Source of the DNA: DT-68 sp965263245
GTDB lineage: Bacteria; Bacillota_I; Bacilli_A; Mycoplasmatales; Metamycoplasmataceae
Assembly: GCA_965263245.1 (NCBI GenBank)
Contig: CBDHHR010000925.1
Coordinates: 13,843 to 77,842, forward strand
Direction: 5' to 3'
Length of the DNA: 64,000 nt
Positions 38,721 through 50,580 of the stretch are shown piece by piece (position 1 is the first letter of the stretch; the number at the start of each line of letters is the position of its first letter). Under the pieces are notes generated by a model that was not told the origin of the DNA, searched no databases, and was given only the letters and a program-made list of their open reading frames with translations. The position numbers and the translations under genes are program-made.

Positions 38721-41700
38721 GACGGGTTTAGACCGGTTTTTACTGGTTTCAACTCATTTCGACTGGTAGAGACTAGTTGAGACTGGTTGAGACTCGTTGA
38801 GACAAGTTGAGACTGTTAGAGACTGGTTGAGACGGATTAAGATTGGATGAGACTGGTTCCGACTGGTTTCAACTGGTTTCAGCTGGTTTCGACTGGTTTT
38901 GACCGATTTTTACTGTTTTTTACTGGTTTCGACTCGTTTCGACTGGTAGAGACTGGTTGAGACTGGTTGAGACTAGTTGAGACTGGTAGAGACTGGTTGA
39001 GACTGGTAGTGATTGGTTTAAACTGGTTTCGGCTGGTTTCGTCTGGCTTCGACCTTTTTTTACTGGTTTCGACTCGTTTCGACTGGTAGAGACTGGTTGA
39101 GACTGGTAGAGACTGGTAGAGACTGGTTGAGACTAGTTTCGACTAGTTTCGACGGGTTTAGACCGGTTTTTACTGATTTTTACTGGTTTGGAATCGTTTC
39201 GACTAGTAGGGACTGGTTGAGTCTGGTTGAGACTGGTTGAGACTGGTTGAGACTGGTTGAGACTGGTAGAGACCGGTAGAGACTGGTTGAGACTAGTTGA
39301 GACTGTTTCAGACTGATTTCGACTGGTTTCGACCGGTTTCGGCTGGTTACGACTGGTTTCGACTGGTTTCGACTGGTTTCGACTGGTTTTTACTGGATTC
39401 GACTCATTTCGACTGGTGGAGACTGGTTGAGACTGGTAGAGACTGGTTGAGACTGGTAGTTAGTGGTTTAGACTGGTTTCGGCTGGTTTCGGCTGGTTTC
39501 AGCTGGTTTCGACTGGTTTCGACCGGTTTTTACTGGTTTTTACTGGTTTCGACTGGTTTCGATTGGTAGAGACTGGTTGAGACAGGTTGAGACTAGTTGA
39601 GACTGGTAGAGACTGGTTGAGACTGGTAGTGAATGGTTTAGACTGGTTTCGGCTGGTTTCGACTTGTTTCGACCGGTTTTTACTGGTTTCGACTCGTTTC
39701 GACTGGTAGAGCCTGGTTTAGACTGGTAGAGACTGGTTGAGGCCAGTTTCGGCTGGTTTCGACGGGTTTAGACCGGTTTTACTGGTTTTTACTGGTTTCG
39801 ACTCGTTTCGACTGATAGAGACTGGTTGAGACTGGTTGAGACTTGTTGAGACTGGTAGAGACTGGTTGAGACTGGTTGAGACTAGTTGAGACTGTTTCAG
39901 ACTGATTTCTGCTGGTTTCGACCGGTTTCGGCTGGTTTCGACTAGTAGAGACTGGTTGAGACTGGTTGAGACTGGTTGAGACTGGTTGAGACTGGTAGAG
40001 ACTGGTTGAGACAGGTAGTGACTAGTTCAGACTGGTTTCGGCTGGTTTCGACTTGTTTCGACCGGTGTTTACTGTTTTCGACCCGTTTCGACTGGTAGAG
40101 ACTGGTTGAGACTGGTAGATACTGGTAGAGACTGGTTGAGACTAGTTTCGACTGGTTACGACGGGTTTCGACGGGTTTAGACCGGTTTTTACTGGTTTCG
40201 ATTAATTTCGTCTGGTAGAGCCTGGTTGAGACTGGTTGAGACTGGTAGAGACTGGTAGAGACTGGTTGAGACTAGTTGGACAGTTTCAGACTGATTTCTA
40301 CTGGTTTCGACCGGTTTCGGCTGGTTTCGACTGGTTTTGACTGGTTTTTACTGGTTTCAACTCATTTCGACTGGTAGAGACTAGTTGAGACTGGTTGAGA
40401 CTCGTTGAGACTAGTTGTGACTGGTAGAGACTGGTTGAGACGGGTTGAGATTGGTTGAGACTGGTTCCGACTGGTTACAACTGGTTTCAGCTGGTTTCGA
40501 CTAGTTTCGACCGATTTTTACTGGTTTTTACTGGTTTCAACTCATTTCGACTGGTAGAGACTAGTTGAGACTGTTTGAGACTCGTTGAGACTAGTTGAGA
40601 CTGGTAGAGACTGGTTGAGACGGGTTGAGACAGGTAGAGACTGGTTGAGACTGGTAATGACTGGTTTCGACTGGTTTCGGCTGGTTGCGACTGGTTTCGA
40701 CCGGTTTTTACTGGTTTCGACTCGTTTCGACTGGTAGTGACTGGTTGAGACTGGTAGAGACTGGCAGAGACTGGTTGAGACTAGTTTCGACTGGTTTGGA
40801 CGGGTTTAGACCGGTTTTTACTGATTTTTACTGGTTTCGAATCGTTTCGACTAGTAGAGAGTGGTTGAGATTGGTAGTGACTGGTGGAAACTGGTAGTGA
40901 CTAGTTTAGACTGGTTTCGCCTGTTTTCGACTGGTTTCGACCGGTTTTTACTGGTTTCGACTCATTTCGACTGGTAGAGACTGGTTGAGACTGGTAGAGA
41001 CCGGTAGAGACTGGTTGAGACTAGTTTCGACCGGTTTCGACGGGTTTAGAGTGGTTTCGGTTGGTTTCGACTGGTGGAGACCGGTTTTTACTGGTTTCGG
41101 CTCATTTCAACTGGTAGAGACTGGTTGAGACTAGTTGGGACTGGTAGAGACTGGTTGAGACGGGTTGAGATTGGTTGAGACTGGTTCCGACTGGTTTTGA
41201 CCGCTTTCGACTGGTTTCAGCTGATTTCTACTGGTTTCGAACGGTTTTTACTGGTTTCGAATCGTTTCGACTGGTAGAGAGTGGTTGAGATTGGTTGAGA
41301 CTGGTAGTGACTGGTTTAGACTTGTTTCGGCTGGTTTCGACTGGTTTCGACCGGTTTTTACTGGTTTCGACTCATTTCGACTGGTAGAGACTGGTTGAGA
41401 CTGGTAGAGACTGGTTGAGACTAGTTTTGACTGGTTTTGATGGGTTTAGACCGGTTTTTACTGTTTTCGACTGGTTTCGACTGGTTTCGACTGGTAGAGA
41501 CTGGTTGAGACTGTTTGAGACTGGTAGAGACTGGTTGAGACTGTTTGAGACTGGTAGAGACTGGTAGAGACTGGTAGAGACTGGTAGTGACTGGTAGTGA
41601 CTGGTTTAGACTGGTTTCGGATGTTTTCGACTGGTTTCGACCGGTTTTTACTGGTTTCGACTCGTTTCGACTAGTAGAGACTGGTTGAGACTGGTAGAGA

Positions 41701-41950
41701 CCGGTAGAGACTGGTTGAGACTAGTTTCGACTGGTTTCGACGGGTTTAGAGTGGTTTCGGTTGGTTTCGACTGGTGTAGACCGGTTTTTACTGGTTTCGA
41801 CTCATTTCAACTGGTAGAGACTGGTTGAGACTGGTTGAGTCTCGTTGAGACTAGTTGGGACTGGTAGAGACTGGTTGAGACGGGTTGAGATTGGTTGAGA
41901 CTGGTTCCGACTGGTTTTGACCGCTTTCGACTGGTAGAGACTGGTTGAGA
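38721..41950 (+). repeat. HOR unit with last 'ggatgagactgg' landmark; A1 type
   Basis: The first part repeats 17.98-19.3 kb, with 'atgagactgg' at 38847, the last copy of this landmark in the window. The E block lies near 39706. From about 40.5 kb it carries the A1 signature at 40797 with 'ggtggaaactgg'. The tract from 40522 recurs at 46021 (offset 5499). About 70 bp after 41937 are missing relative to 47.45 kb. The hairpin variant is at 41838-41852. Confidence 0.75.
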
Positions 41951-43850
41951 CTGGTAGAGACTGGCAGAGACTGGTTGAGACTAGTTGAGACTGTTTCAGA
42001 GTGATTTCTGCTAGTTTCGGCCGGTTTCGGCTGGTTTCGACTGGTTGAGACTGGTAGAGACTGGTAGAGACAGGTTGAGACTAGTTTCGACTGGTTTGGA
42101 TGGGTTTAGACCGGTTTTTACTGATTTTTACTGGTTTCGAATCGTTTCGACTAGTAGAGAGTGGTTGAGTCTGGTTTTGACTGGTTTCGACTCGTTTTGA
42201 CTGGTAGAGACTGGTCGAGACTGGTTGAGACTGGTAGTGACTAGTAATGACTGGTTTAGACTTGTTTCGGCTGGTTTCGACTGGTTTCGACCGGTTTGTA
42301 CTGGTTTCGACTCATTTCGACTTCTAGAGACTGGTTGAGACTGGTTGAGACTGGTTGAGACTGGTAGAGACTGGTTGAGATTAGTTTTGACTGGTTTTGA
42401 TGGGTTTAGACCGGTTTTTACTGGTTTCGACTGGTTTCGACTGGTAGAGACTGGTTGAGACTGTTTGAGACTGGTAGAGACTGGTAGAGACTGGTAGAGA
42501 CTGGTAGTGACTGGTAGAGACTGGTAGTGACTGGCTTAGACTGGTTTCGGATGTTTTCGACTGGTTTCGACCGGTTTTTACTGGTTTCGACTCGTTTCGA
42601 CTAGTAGAGACTGGTTGAGACTGGTAGAGACCGGTAGAGACTGGTTGAGACTAGTTTCGACTGGTTTCGACGGGTTTAGAGTAGTTTCGGTTGGTTTCGA
42701 CTGGTGGAGACAGGTTTTTACTGGTTTCGACTCATTTCAACTGGTAGAGACTGGTTGAGACTGGTTGAGTCTCGTTGAGACTAGTTGGGACTGGTAGAGA
42801 CTGGTAGAGACTGGTAGAGACCGGTAGAGACTGGTTGAGACTAGTTTCGACTGGTTTCGACGGGTTTAGAGTGGTTTCGGTTGGTTTCGACTGGTGGAGA
42901 CCGGTTTTTACTGGTTTCGATTCATTTCAACTGGTAGAGACTGGTTGAGACTGGTTGAGTCTCGTTGAGACTAGCTGGGACTGGTAGAGACTGGTTGAGA
43001 CGGGTTGAGATTGGTTGAGACTGGTTCCGACTGGTTTTGACCGCTTTCGACTGGTTTCAGCTGGTTTCTACTGGTTTCGACCGGTTTTTACTGGTTTCGA
43101 CTCGTTTCGTCTGGTAGAGACTGGTTGAGATTGGTTGAGACCGGTTGAGACTGGTAGTGACTAGTTATGACTGGTATAGACTTGTTTCGGCTGGTTTCGA
43201 CTGGTTTCGACCGATTTTTACTGGTTTCGACTCATTTCGACTTGTAGAGACTGGTTGAGACTGGTAGAGATTGGTAGAGACTGGTTGAGACTATTTTGAC
43301 TGGTTTTGATGGGTTTAGACCTGTTTTTACTGGTTTCGACTCGTTTCGACTCGTTTCGACTAGTAGAGACTGGTTGAGACTGTTTGAGACTGATAGAGAC
43401 TGGTAGAGACTGGTAGGGACTGGTAGAGACTGGTTGAGACTAGTTGAGACTGTTTCAGACTGATTTCGACTGGTTTCGACCGGTTTCGGCTGGTTTCGAC
43501 TGGTTTTTAGTGGATTCGACTCATTTCGACTGGTTTCGACCGGTTGAGACTGGTAGAGACTGGTTTCGACTGGTTTCGACTGGTTTCGACTGGTTTCGGC
43601 TGGTTTCGACTGGTTTCGACTGGTTTCGACCGGTTTTTACTGCTTTTTACTGGTTTCGTTTCGTTTCGACTGGTAGAGACTGGTTGAGACTGGTTGAGAC
43701 TAGTTGAGACTGGTAGAGACTGGTTGAGACTGGTAGTGACTGGTTTAGACTGGTTTCGGATGGTTTCGACTTGTTTCGACCGGTTTCTACTGGTTTCGAC
43801 CGGTTTTTACTGGTTTCGACTCGTTTCGACTGGTAGAGACTGGTTGAGAC
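41951..43850 (+). repeat. A2-variant HOR segment with M module
   Basis: Starts at 'tggcagagac' and carries 'gagtgatttctgctag' (about 42000) and 'tttggatggg' (42093). The same sequence is repeated at 43861 (offset about 1900-1933) and at 47541. It contains two near-adjacent 'gtttcggttgg' blocks (42687 and 42876) and an M module at 43444-43707. The region 40.5-43.1 kb as a whole is copied at 46.0-48.7 kb. Confidence 0.75.
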
Positions 43851-45010
43851 TGGTAGAGACTGGCAGAGACTGGTTGAGACTAGTTGAGACTGTTTCAGAG
43901 TGATTTCTGCTAGTTTCGGCCGGTTTCGGCTGGTTTCGACTGGTAGAGACTGGTTGAGACTGGTTGAGACTGGTTGAGACTGGTAGAGACTGGTAGAGAC
44001 AGGTTGAGACTAGTTTCGACTGGTTTGGATGGGTTTAGACCGGTTTTTACTGATTTTTACTGGTTTCGAATCGTTTCGACTAGTAGAGAGTGGTTGAGTC
44101 TGGTTTTGACTGGTTTCGACTCGTTTTGACTGGTAGAGACTGGTCGAGACTGGTTGAGACTGGTAGTGACTAGTAATGACTGGTTTAGACTTGTTTCGGC
44201 TGGTTTCGACTGGTTTCGACCGGTTTGTACTGGTTTCGACTCATTTCGACTTGTAGAGACTGGTTGAGACTGGTTGAGACTGGTTGAGACTGGTAGAGAC
44301 TGGTTGAGATTAGTTTTGACTGGTTTTGATGGGTTTAGACCGGTTTTTACTGGTTTCGACTGGTTTCGACTGGTAGAGACTGGTTGAGCCTGTTTGAGAC
44401 TGGTAGAGACTGGTAGAGACTGGTAGAGACTGGTAGTGACTGGTAGAGACTTGTAGTGACTGGCTTAGACTGGTTTCGGATGTTTTCGACTGGTTTCGAC
44501 CGGTTTTTACTGGTTTCGACTCGTTTCGACTAGTAGAGACTGGTTGAGACTGGTAGAGACCGGTAGAGACTGGTTGAGACTAGTTTCGACTGGTTTCGAC
44601 GGGTATAGAGTTGTTTCGGTTGGTTTCCACTGGTGGACACCGGTTTTTACTGGTTTCGACTTATTTCAACTGGTAGAGACTGGTTGAGACTCGTTGAGAC
44701 TAGTTGAGACTGGTTGAGACTGGTATAGACTGGTAAAGACTGGTAGAGACTGGTTGAGACTAGTTGAGACTGTTTCAGACTGATTTCGACTGGTTTCGAC
44801 CGGTTTCGGCTGGTTTCGACTGGTTTTGATCGGTTTTTACTGGTTTCAACTCATTTCGACTGGTAGAGACTAGTTGAGACTGGTTGAGACTCGTTGAGAC
44901 TAGTTGAGACTGGTAGAGACTGTTTGAGACTGGTTGAGACTGGTTTTTACTGGTTTCGACTCGTTTCGACTGGTAGAGACTGGTTGAGGCTGGTAGAGAC
45001 TGGTAGAGAC
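43851..45010 (+). repeat. Second A2-variant segment joined to N and E modules
   Basis: Collinear with 41.95-42.66 kb up to about 44600. It then switches at 'gggtatagagttg' into the 'tggacacc' and N-module order seen at 49.45 kb. From 44771 it uses units of the 17.4 and 38.1 kb type ('ttttgatcgg', 'gttgaggctgg'). It is therefore a three-part mosaic with two visible switch points. Confidence 0.65.
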
Positions 45011-45590
45011 TGGTTGAGACTCAGACTGGTTGAGACTGGTACAGACTGGTACAGACTGGTTGAGACTGGTAGTGATTGGTTTAGACTGGTTTCGGCTGTT
45101 TTCGACTGGTTTCGACCGGTTCTTACTGGTTTCGACTCGTTTCGACTGGTAGAGCCTGGTTTAGACTGGTAGAGACTGGTTGAGGCCAGTTTCAGCTGGT
45201 TTCGACGGGTTTAGACCGGTTTTACTGGTTTTTACTGGTTTCGACTCGTTTCGACTGATAGAGACTGGTTGAGACTGGTTGAGACTTGTTGAGACTGGTG
45301 GAGACTGGTAGAGACTGGTTGAGACTGGTTGAGACTGGTTGAGACTTGTAGAGACTGGTTGAGACAGGTATTGACTAGTTTCGACTTGTTTCGGCTGGTT
45401 TCGACTTGTTTCGACCGGTGTTTACTGTTTTCGACCCGTTTCGACTGGTAGAGACTGACTGTTAGAGACTGGTAGAGACTGGTAGAGACTGGTTGAGACT
45501 TGTTTTTACTGGTTTCGACTAGTTTCGTTTCAGACTGGTTGAGACTTTCTGGTAGGGACTGGTTTGAGACCGGTTTCTACTGGTTTCGAC
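45011..45590 (+). repeat. E block followed by scrambled tract
   Basis: Begins with an out-of-register 'gagactcagactgg' and a doubled 'tacagactgg' N fragment. It continues through the E block ('tagagcctgg', 45151). After 45440 it becomes scrambled relative to the clean tract at 51.06-51.32 kb ('gagactgactgttagag' near 45452, 'tttcgtttcagactgg' near 45522, 'gagactttctggtaggg' near 45541). Losses again lie between short repeated words. Confidence 0.65.
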
Positions 45591-46070
45591 TGGTTTTGAT
45601 CGGTTTTTACTGGTTTCAACTAATTTCGACTGGTAGAGACTAGTTGAGACTGGTTGAGACTCGTTGAGACTAGTTGTGACTGGTAGAGACTGGTTGAGAC
45701 GGGTTGAGATTGGTTGAGACTGGTTCCGACTGGTTACAACTGGTTTTTACTGGTTTCAACTCATTTCGACTGGTAGAGACTAGTTGAGACTGGTTGAGAC
45801 TCGTTGAGACTAGTTGAGACTGGTAGAGACTGGTTTTGATCGGTTTTTACTGGTTTCAACTCATTTCGACTGGTAGAGACTAGTTGAGACTGGTTGAGAC
45901 TCGTTGAGACTAGTTGTGACTGGTAGAGACTGGTTGAGACGGGTTGAGATTGGTTGAGACTGGTTCCGACTGGTTACAACTGGTTTCAGCTGGTTTCGAC
46001 TAGTTTCGACCGATTTTTACTGGTTTTTACTGGTTTCAACTCATTTCGTCTGGTAGAGACTAGTTGAGAC
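45591..46070 (+). repeat. 240-bp tandem duplication
   Basis: The word 'tggttttgatcggttttta' starts at 45591 and again at 45831, giving a 240-bp direct repeat. The two copies read the same for about 150 bp except 'taatttcg' versus 'tcatttcg'. The first then skips 40 bp ('tggtttcagc' to 'cgatttttac') present in the second. Both match single-copy tracts such as 12.6-12.8 kb. Confidence 0.75.
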
Positions 46071-48742
46071 TGGTTGAGACTCGTTGAGACTAGTTGAGAC
46101 TGGTAGAGACTGGTTGAGACGGGTTGAGACAGGTAGAGACTGGTTGAGACTGGTAATGACTGGTTTCGACTGGTTTCGGCTGGTTTCGACTGGTTTCGAC
46201 CGGTTTTTACTGGTTTCGACTCGTTTCGACTGGTAGAGACTGGTTGAGACTGATAGAGACTGGAAGAGACTGGTTGAGACTAGTTTCGACTGGTTTGGAC
46301 GGGTTTAGACCGGTTTTTACTGATTTTTACTGGTTTCGAATCGTTTCGACTAGTAGAGAGTGATTGAGATTGGTAGTGACTGGTGGAAACTGGTAGTGAC
46401 TGGTTTAGACTGGTTTCGCCTGTTTTCGACTGGTTTCGACCGGTTTTTACTGGTTTCGACTCATTTCGACTGGTAGAGACTGGTTGAGACTGGTAGAGAC
46501 CGGTAGAGACTGGTTGAGACTAGTTTCGACCGGTTTCGACGGGTTTAGAGTGGTTTCGGTTGGTTTCGACTGGTGGAGACCGGTTTTTACTGGTTTCGGC
46601 TCATTTCAACTGGTAGAGACTGGTTGAGACTAGTTGGGACTGGTAGAGACTGGTTGAGACGGGTTGAGATTGGTTGAGACTGGTTCCGACTGGTTTTGAC
46701 CGCTTTCGACTGGTTTCAGCTGATTTCTACTGGTTTCGAACGGTTTTTACTGGTTTCGACTCGTTTCGACTGGTAGAGAGTGGTTGAGACTGGTTGAGAC
46801 TGGTAGTGACTGGTTTAGACTTGTTTCGGCTGGTTTCGACTGGTTTCGACCGGTTTTTACTGGTTTCGACTCATTTCGACTGGTAGAGACTGGTTGAGAC
46901 TGGTAGAGACTGGTTGAGACTAGTTTTGACTGGTTTTGATGGGTTTAAACCGGTTTTTACTGTTTTCGACTGGTTTCGACTGGTTTCGACTGGTTTCGAC
47001 TGGTAGAGACTGGTTGAGACTGTTTGAGACTGGTAGAGACTGGTTGAGACTGTTTGAGACTGGTAGAGACTGGTAGAGACTGGTAGTGACTGGTAGAGAC
47101 TGGTAGTGACTGGTAGTGACTGGTTTCGACTGGTTTCGGATGTTTTCGACTGGTTTCGACCGGTTTTTACTGGTTTCGACTCGTTTCGACTAGTAGAGAC
47201 TGGTTGAGACTGATAGAGACCGGTAGAGACTGGTTGAGACTAGTTTCGACTGGTTTCGACGGGTTTAGAGTGGTTTCGGTTGGTTTCGACTGGTGTAGAC
47301 CGGTTTTTACTGGTTTCGACTCATTTCAACTGGTAGAGACTGGTTGAGACTGGTTGAATCTCGTTGAGACTAGTTGGGACTGGTAGAGACTGGTTGAGAC
47401 GGGTTGATATTGGTTGAGACTGGTTCCGATTGGTTTTGACCGCTTTCGACTGGTTTCAGCTGGTTTCTACTGGTTTCGACCGGTTTTTACTGGTTTCGAC
47501 TCGTTTCGACTGGTAGAGACTGGTTGAGACTGGTAGAGACTGGCAGAGACTGGTTGAGACTAGTTGAGACTGTTTCAGAGTGATTTCTGCTGGTTTCGGC
47601 CGGTTTCGGCTGGTTTCGACTGGTAGAGACTGGTTGAGACTGGTTGAGACTGGTTGAGACTGGTAGAGACTGGTAGAGACAGGTTGAGACTAGTTTCGAC
47701 TGGTTTGGATGGGTTTAGACCGGTTTTTACTGATTTTTACTGGTTTCGACTCGTTTTGACTGGTAGAGACTGGTCGAGACTGGTTGAGACTGGTAGTGAC
47801 TAGTAATGACTGGTTTAGACTTGTTTCGGCTGGTTTCGACTGGTTTCGACCGGTTTGTACTGGTTTCGACTCATTTCGACTTGTAGAGACTGGTTGAGAC
47901 TGGTTGAGACTGGTTGAGACTGGTAGAGACTGGTTGAGATTAGTTTTGACTGGTTTTGATGGGTTTAGACCGGTTTTTACTGGTTTCGACTGGTTTCGAC
48001 TGGTAGAGACTGGTTGAGACTGTTTGAGACTGGTAGAGACTGGTAGAGACTGGTAGAGACTGGTAGTGACTGGTAGAGACTGGTAGTGACTGGCTTAGAC
48101 TGGTTTCGGATGTTTTCGACTGGTTTCGACCGGTTTTTACTGGTTTCGACTCGTTTCAACTAGTAGAGACTGGTTGAGACTGGTAGAGACCGGTAGAGAC
48201 TGGTTGAGACTAGTTTCGACTGGTTTCGACGGGTTTAGAGTAGTTTCGGTTGGTTTCGACTGGTGGAGACCGGTTTTTACTGGTTTCGACTCATTTCAAC
48301 TGGTAGAGACTGGTTGAGACTGGTTGAGTCTCGTTGAGACTAGTTGGGACTGGTAGAGACTGGTAGAGACTGGTAGAGACCGGTAGAGACTGGTTGAGAC
48401 TAGTTTCGACTGGTTTCGACGGGTTTAGAGTGGTTTCGGTTGGTTTCGACTGGTGGAGACCGGTTTTTACTGGTTTCGATTCATTTCAACTGGTAGAGAC
48501 TGGTTGAGACTGGTTGAGTCTCGTTGAGACTAGTTGGGACTGGTAGAGACTGGTTGAGACGGGTTGAGATTGGTTGAGACTGGTTCCGACTGGTTTTGAC
48601 CGCTTTCGACTGGTTTCAGCTGGTTTCTACTGGTTTCGACCGGTTTTTACTGGTTTCGACTCGTTTCGTCTGGTAGAGACTGGTTGAGATTGGTTGAGAC
48701 CGGTTGAGACTGGTAGTGACTAGTAATGACTGGTTTAGACTT
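46071..48742 (+). repeat. Long-range copy of about 40.5-43.1 kb
   Basis: The A1 landmark at 46296 corresponds to 40797 (offset 5499). The A2-variant landmark at 47707 corresponds to 42095 (offset about 5612, after a 70-bp difference and small indels). The order of the two 'gtttcggttgg' blocks near 48245 and 48434 is also shared. Hairpin variants are at 48327-48341 and 48517-48531. A deletion near 47740 removes the 'cgaatcg' and 'gagtctgg' units present in the other A2 copies. Confidence 0.75.
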
Positions 48743-49652
48743 GTTTCGGCTGGTTTCGACTGGTTTAGACCGGTTTTTACTGGTTTCGACTCGTTTCGAC
48801 TCGTTTCGACTAGTAGAGACTGGTTGAGACTGTTTGAGACTGATAGAGACTGGTAGAGACTGGTAGAGACTGGTAGACACTGGTTGAGACTAGTTGAGAC
48901 TGTTTCAGACTGATTTCGACTGGTTTCGACCGGTTTCGGCTGGTTTCGACTGGTTTTTAGTGGATTCGACTCATTTCGACTGGTTTCGACCGGTTGAGAC
49001 TGGTAGAGACTGGTTGAGACTGGTTTCGACTGGTTTCGACTGGTTTCGGCTGGTTTCGACTGGTTTCGACTGGTTTCGACTGGTTTCGACCGATTTTTAC
49101 TGCTTTTTACTGGATTCGTTTCGTTTCGACTGGTAGAGACTGGTTGAGACTGGTTGAGACTGGTTGAGACTGGTAGTGACTGGTTTAGACTGGTTTCGGA
49201 TGGTTTCGACTTGTTTCGACCGGTTTTTACTGGTTTTGACTCGTTTTGACTGATAGAGACTGGTTGAGACTGGTAGAGACTGGTAGAGACTGGTTGAGAC
49301 CGGTAGTGACTGGTTTAGACTGGTTTCGGCTGTTTTCGACTGTTTTCGACCGGTTTTTAATGGTTTCGACTCGTTTCGACTGGTAGACACTGGTTGTGAC
49401 TGGTAGAGACCGGTAGGGACTGGTTGAGACTAGTTTCGACTGGTTTCGACGGGTTTAGAGTTGTTTCGGTTGGTTTCCACTGGTGGACACCGGTTTTTAC
49501 TGGTTTCGACTTATTTCAACTGGTAGAGACTGGTTGAGACTCGTTGAGACTAGTTGAGACTGGTTGAGACTGGTATAGACTGGTAAAGACTGGTAGGGAC
49601 TGGTTGAGACTAGTTGAGACTGTTTCAGACTGATTTCGACTGGTTTCGACCG
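48743..49652 (+). repeat. 910-bp tandem duplication, copy 1
   Basis: Runs from the Y unit before 'tggtttagaccgg' (48761) through the M module (48894-49136), the 'tttttaatgg' and 'tagacactgg' units, and the N module ('tggtatagac', 49571). It repeats at 49653 with period 910. I find one difference over about 920 bp, 'tggttgagac' at 49141 versus 'tagttgagac' at 50051. This is the most similar adjacent pair in the window and so probably a recent event. Confidence 0.9.
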
Positions 49653-50580
49653 GTTTCGGCTGGTTTCGACTGGTTTAGACCGGTTTTTACTGGTTTCGAC
49701 TCGTTTCGACTCGTTTCGACTAGTAGAGACTGGTTGAGACTGTTTGAGACTGATAGAGACTGGTAGAGACTGGTAGAGACTGGTAGACACTGGTTGAGAC
49801 TAGTTGAGACTGTTTCAGACTGATTTCGACTGGTTTCGACCGGTTTCGGCTGGTTTCGACTGGTTTTTAGTGGATTCGACTCATTTCGACTGGTTTCGAC
49901 CGGTTGAGACTGGTAGAGACTGGTTGAGACTGGTTTCGACTGGTTTCGACTGGTTTCGGCTGGTTTCGACTGGTTTCGACTGGTTTCGACTGGTTTCGAC
50001 CGATTTTTACTGCTTTTTACTGGATTCGTTTCGTTTCGACTGGTAGAGACTAGTTGAGACTGGTTGAGACTGGTTGAGACTGGTAGTGACTGGTTTAGAC
50101 TGGTTTCGGATGGTTTCGACTTGTTTCGACCGGTTTTTACTGGTTTTGACTCGTTTTGACTGATAGAGACTGGTTGAGACTGGTAGAGACTGGTAGAGAC
50201 TGGTTGAGACCGGTAGTGACTGGTTTAGACTGGTTTCGGCTGTTTTCGACTGTTTTCGACCGGTTTTTAATGGTTTCGACTCGTTTCGACTGGTAGACAC
50301 TGGTTGTGACTGGTAGAGACCGGTAGGGACTGGTTGAGACTAGTTTCGACTGGTTTCGACGGGTTTAGAGTTGTTTCGGTTGGTTTCCACTGGTGGACAC
50401 CGGTTTTTACTGGTTTCGACTTATTTCAACTGGTAGAGACTGGTTGAGACTCGTTGAGACTAGTTGAGACTGGTTGAGACTGGTATAGACTGGTAAAGAC
50501 TGGTAGGGACTGGTTGAGACTAGTTGAGACTGTTTCAGACTGATTTCGACTGGTTTCGACCGGTTTCGGCTGGTTTCGAC
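49653..50580 (+). repeat. 910-bp tandem duplication, copy 2
   Basis: Same unit order as 48743-49670. Similarity ends at 50580, where copy 1 returns to 'tttagaccgg' (49671) and this copy proceeds to 'tttcgaccag' and 'tttttactggattcg'. The duplication is 91 units long, so the 10-bp register is kept across the junction. Confidence 0.9.
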
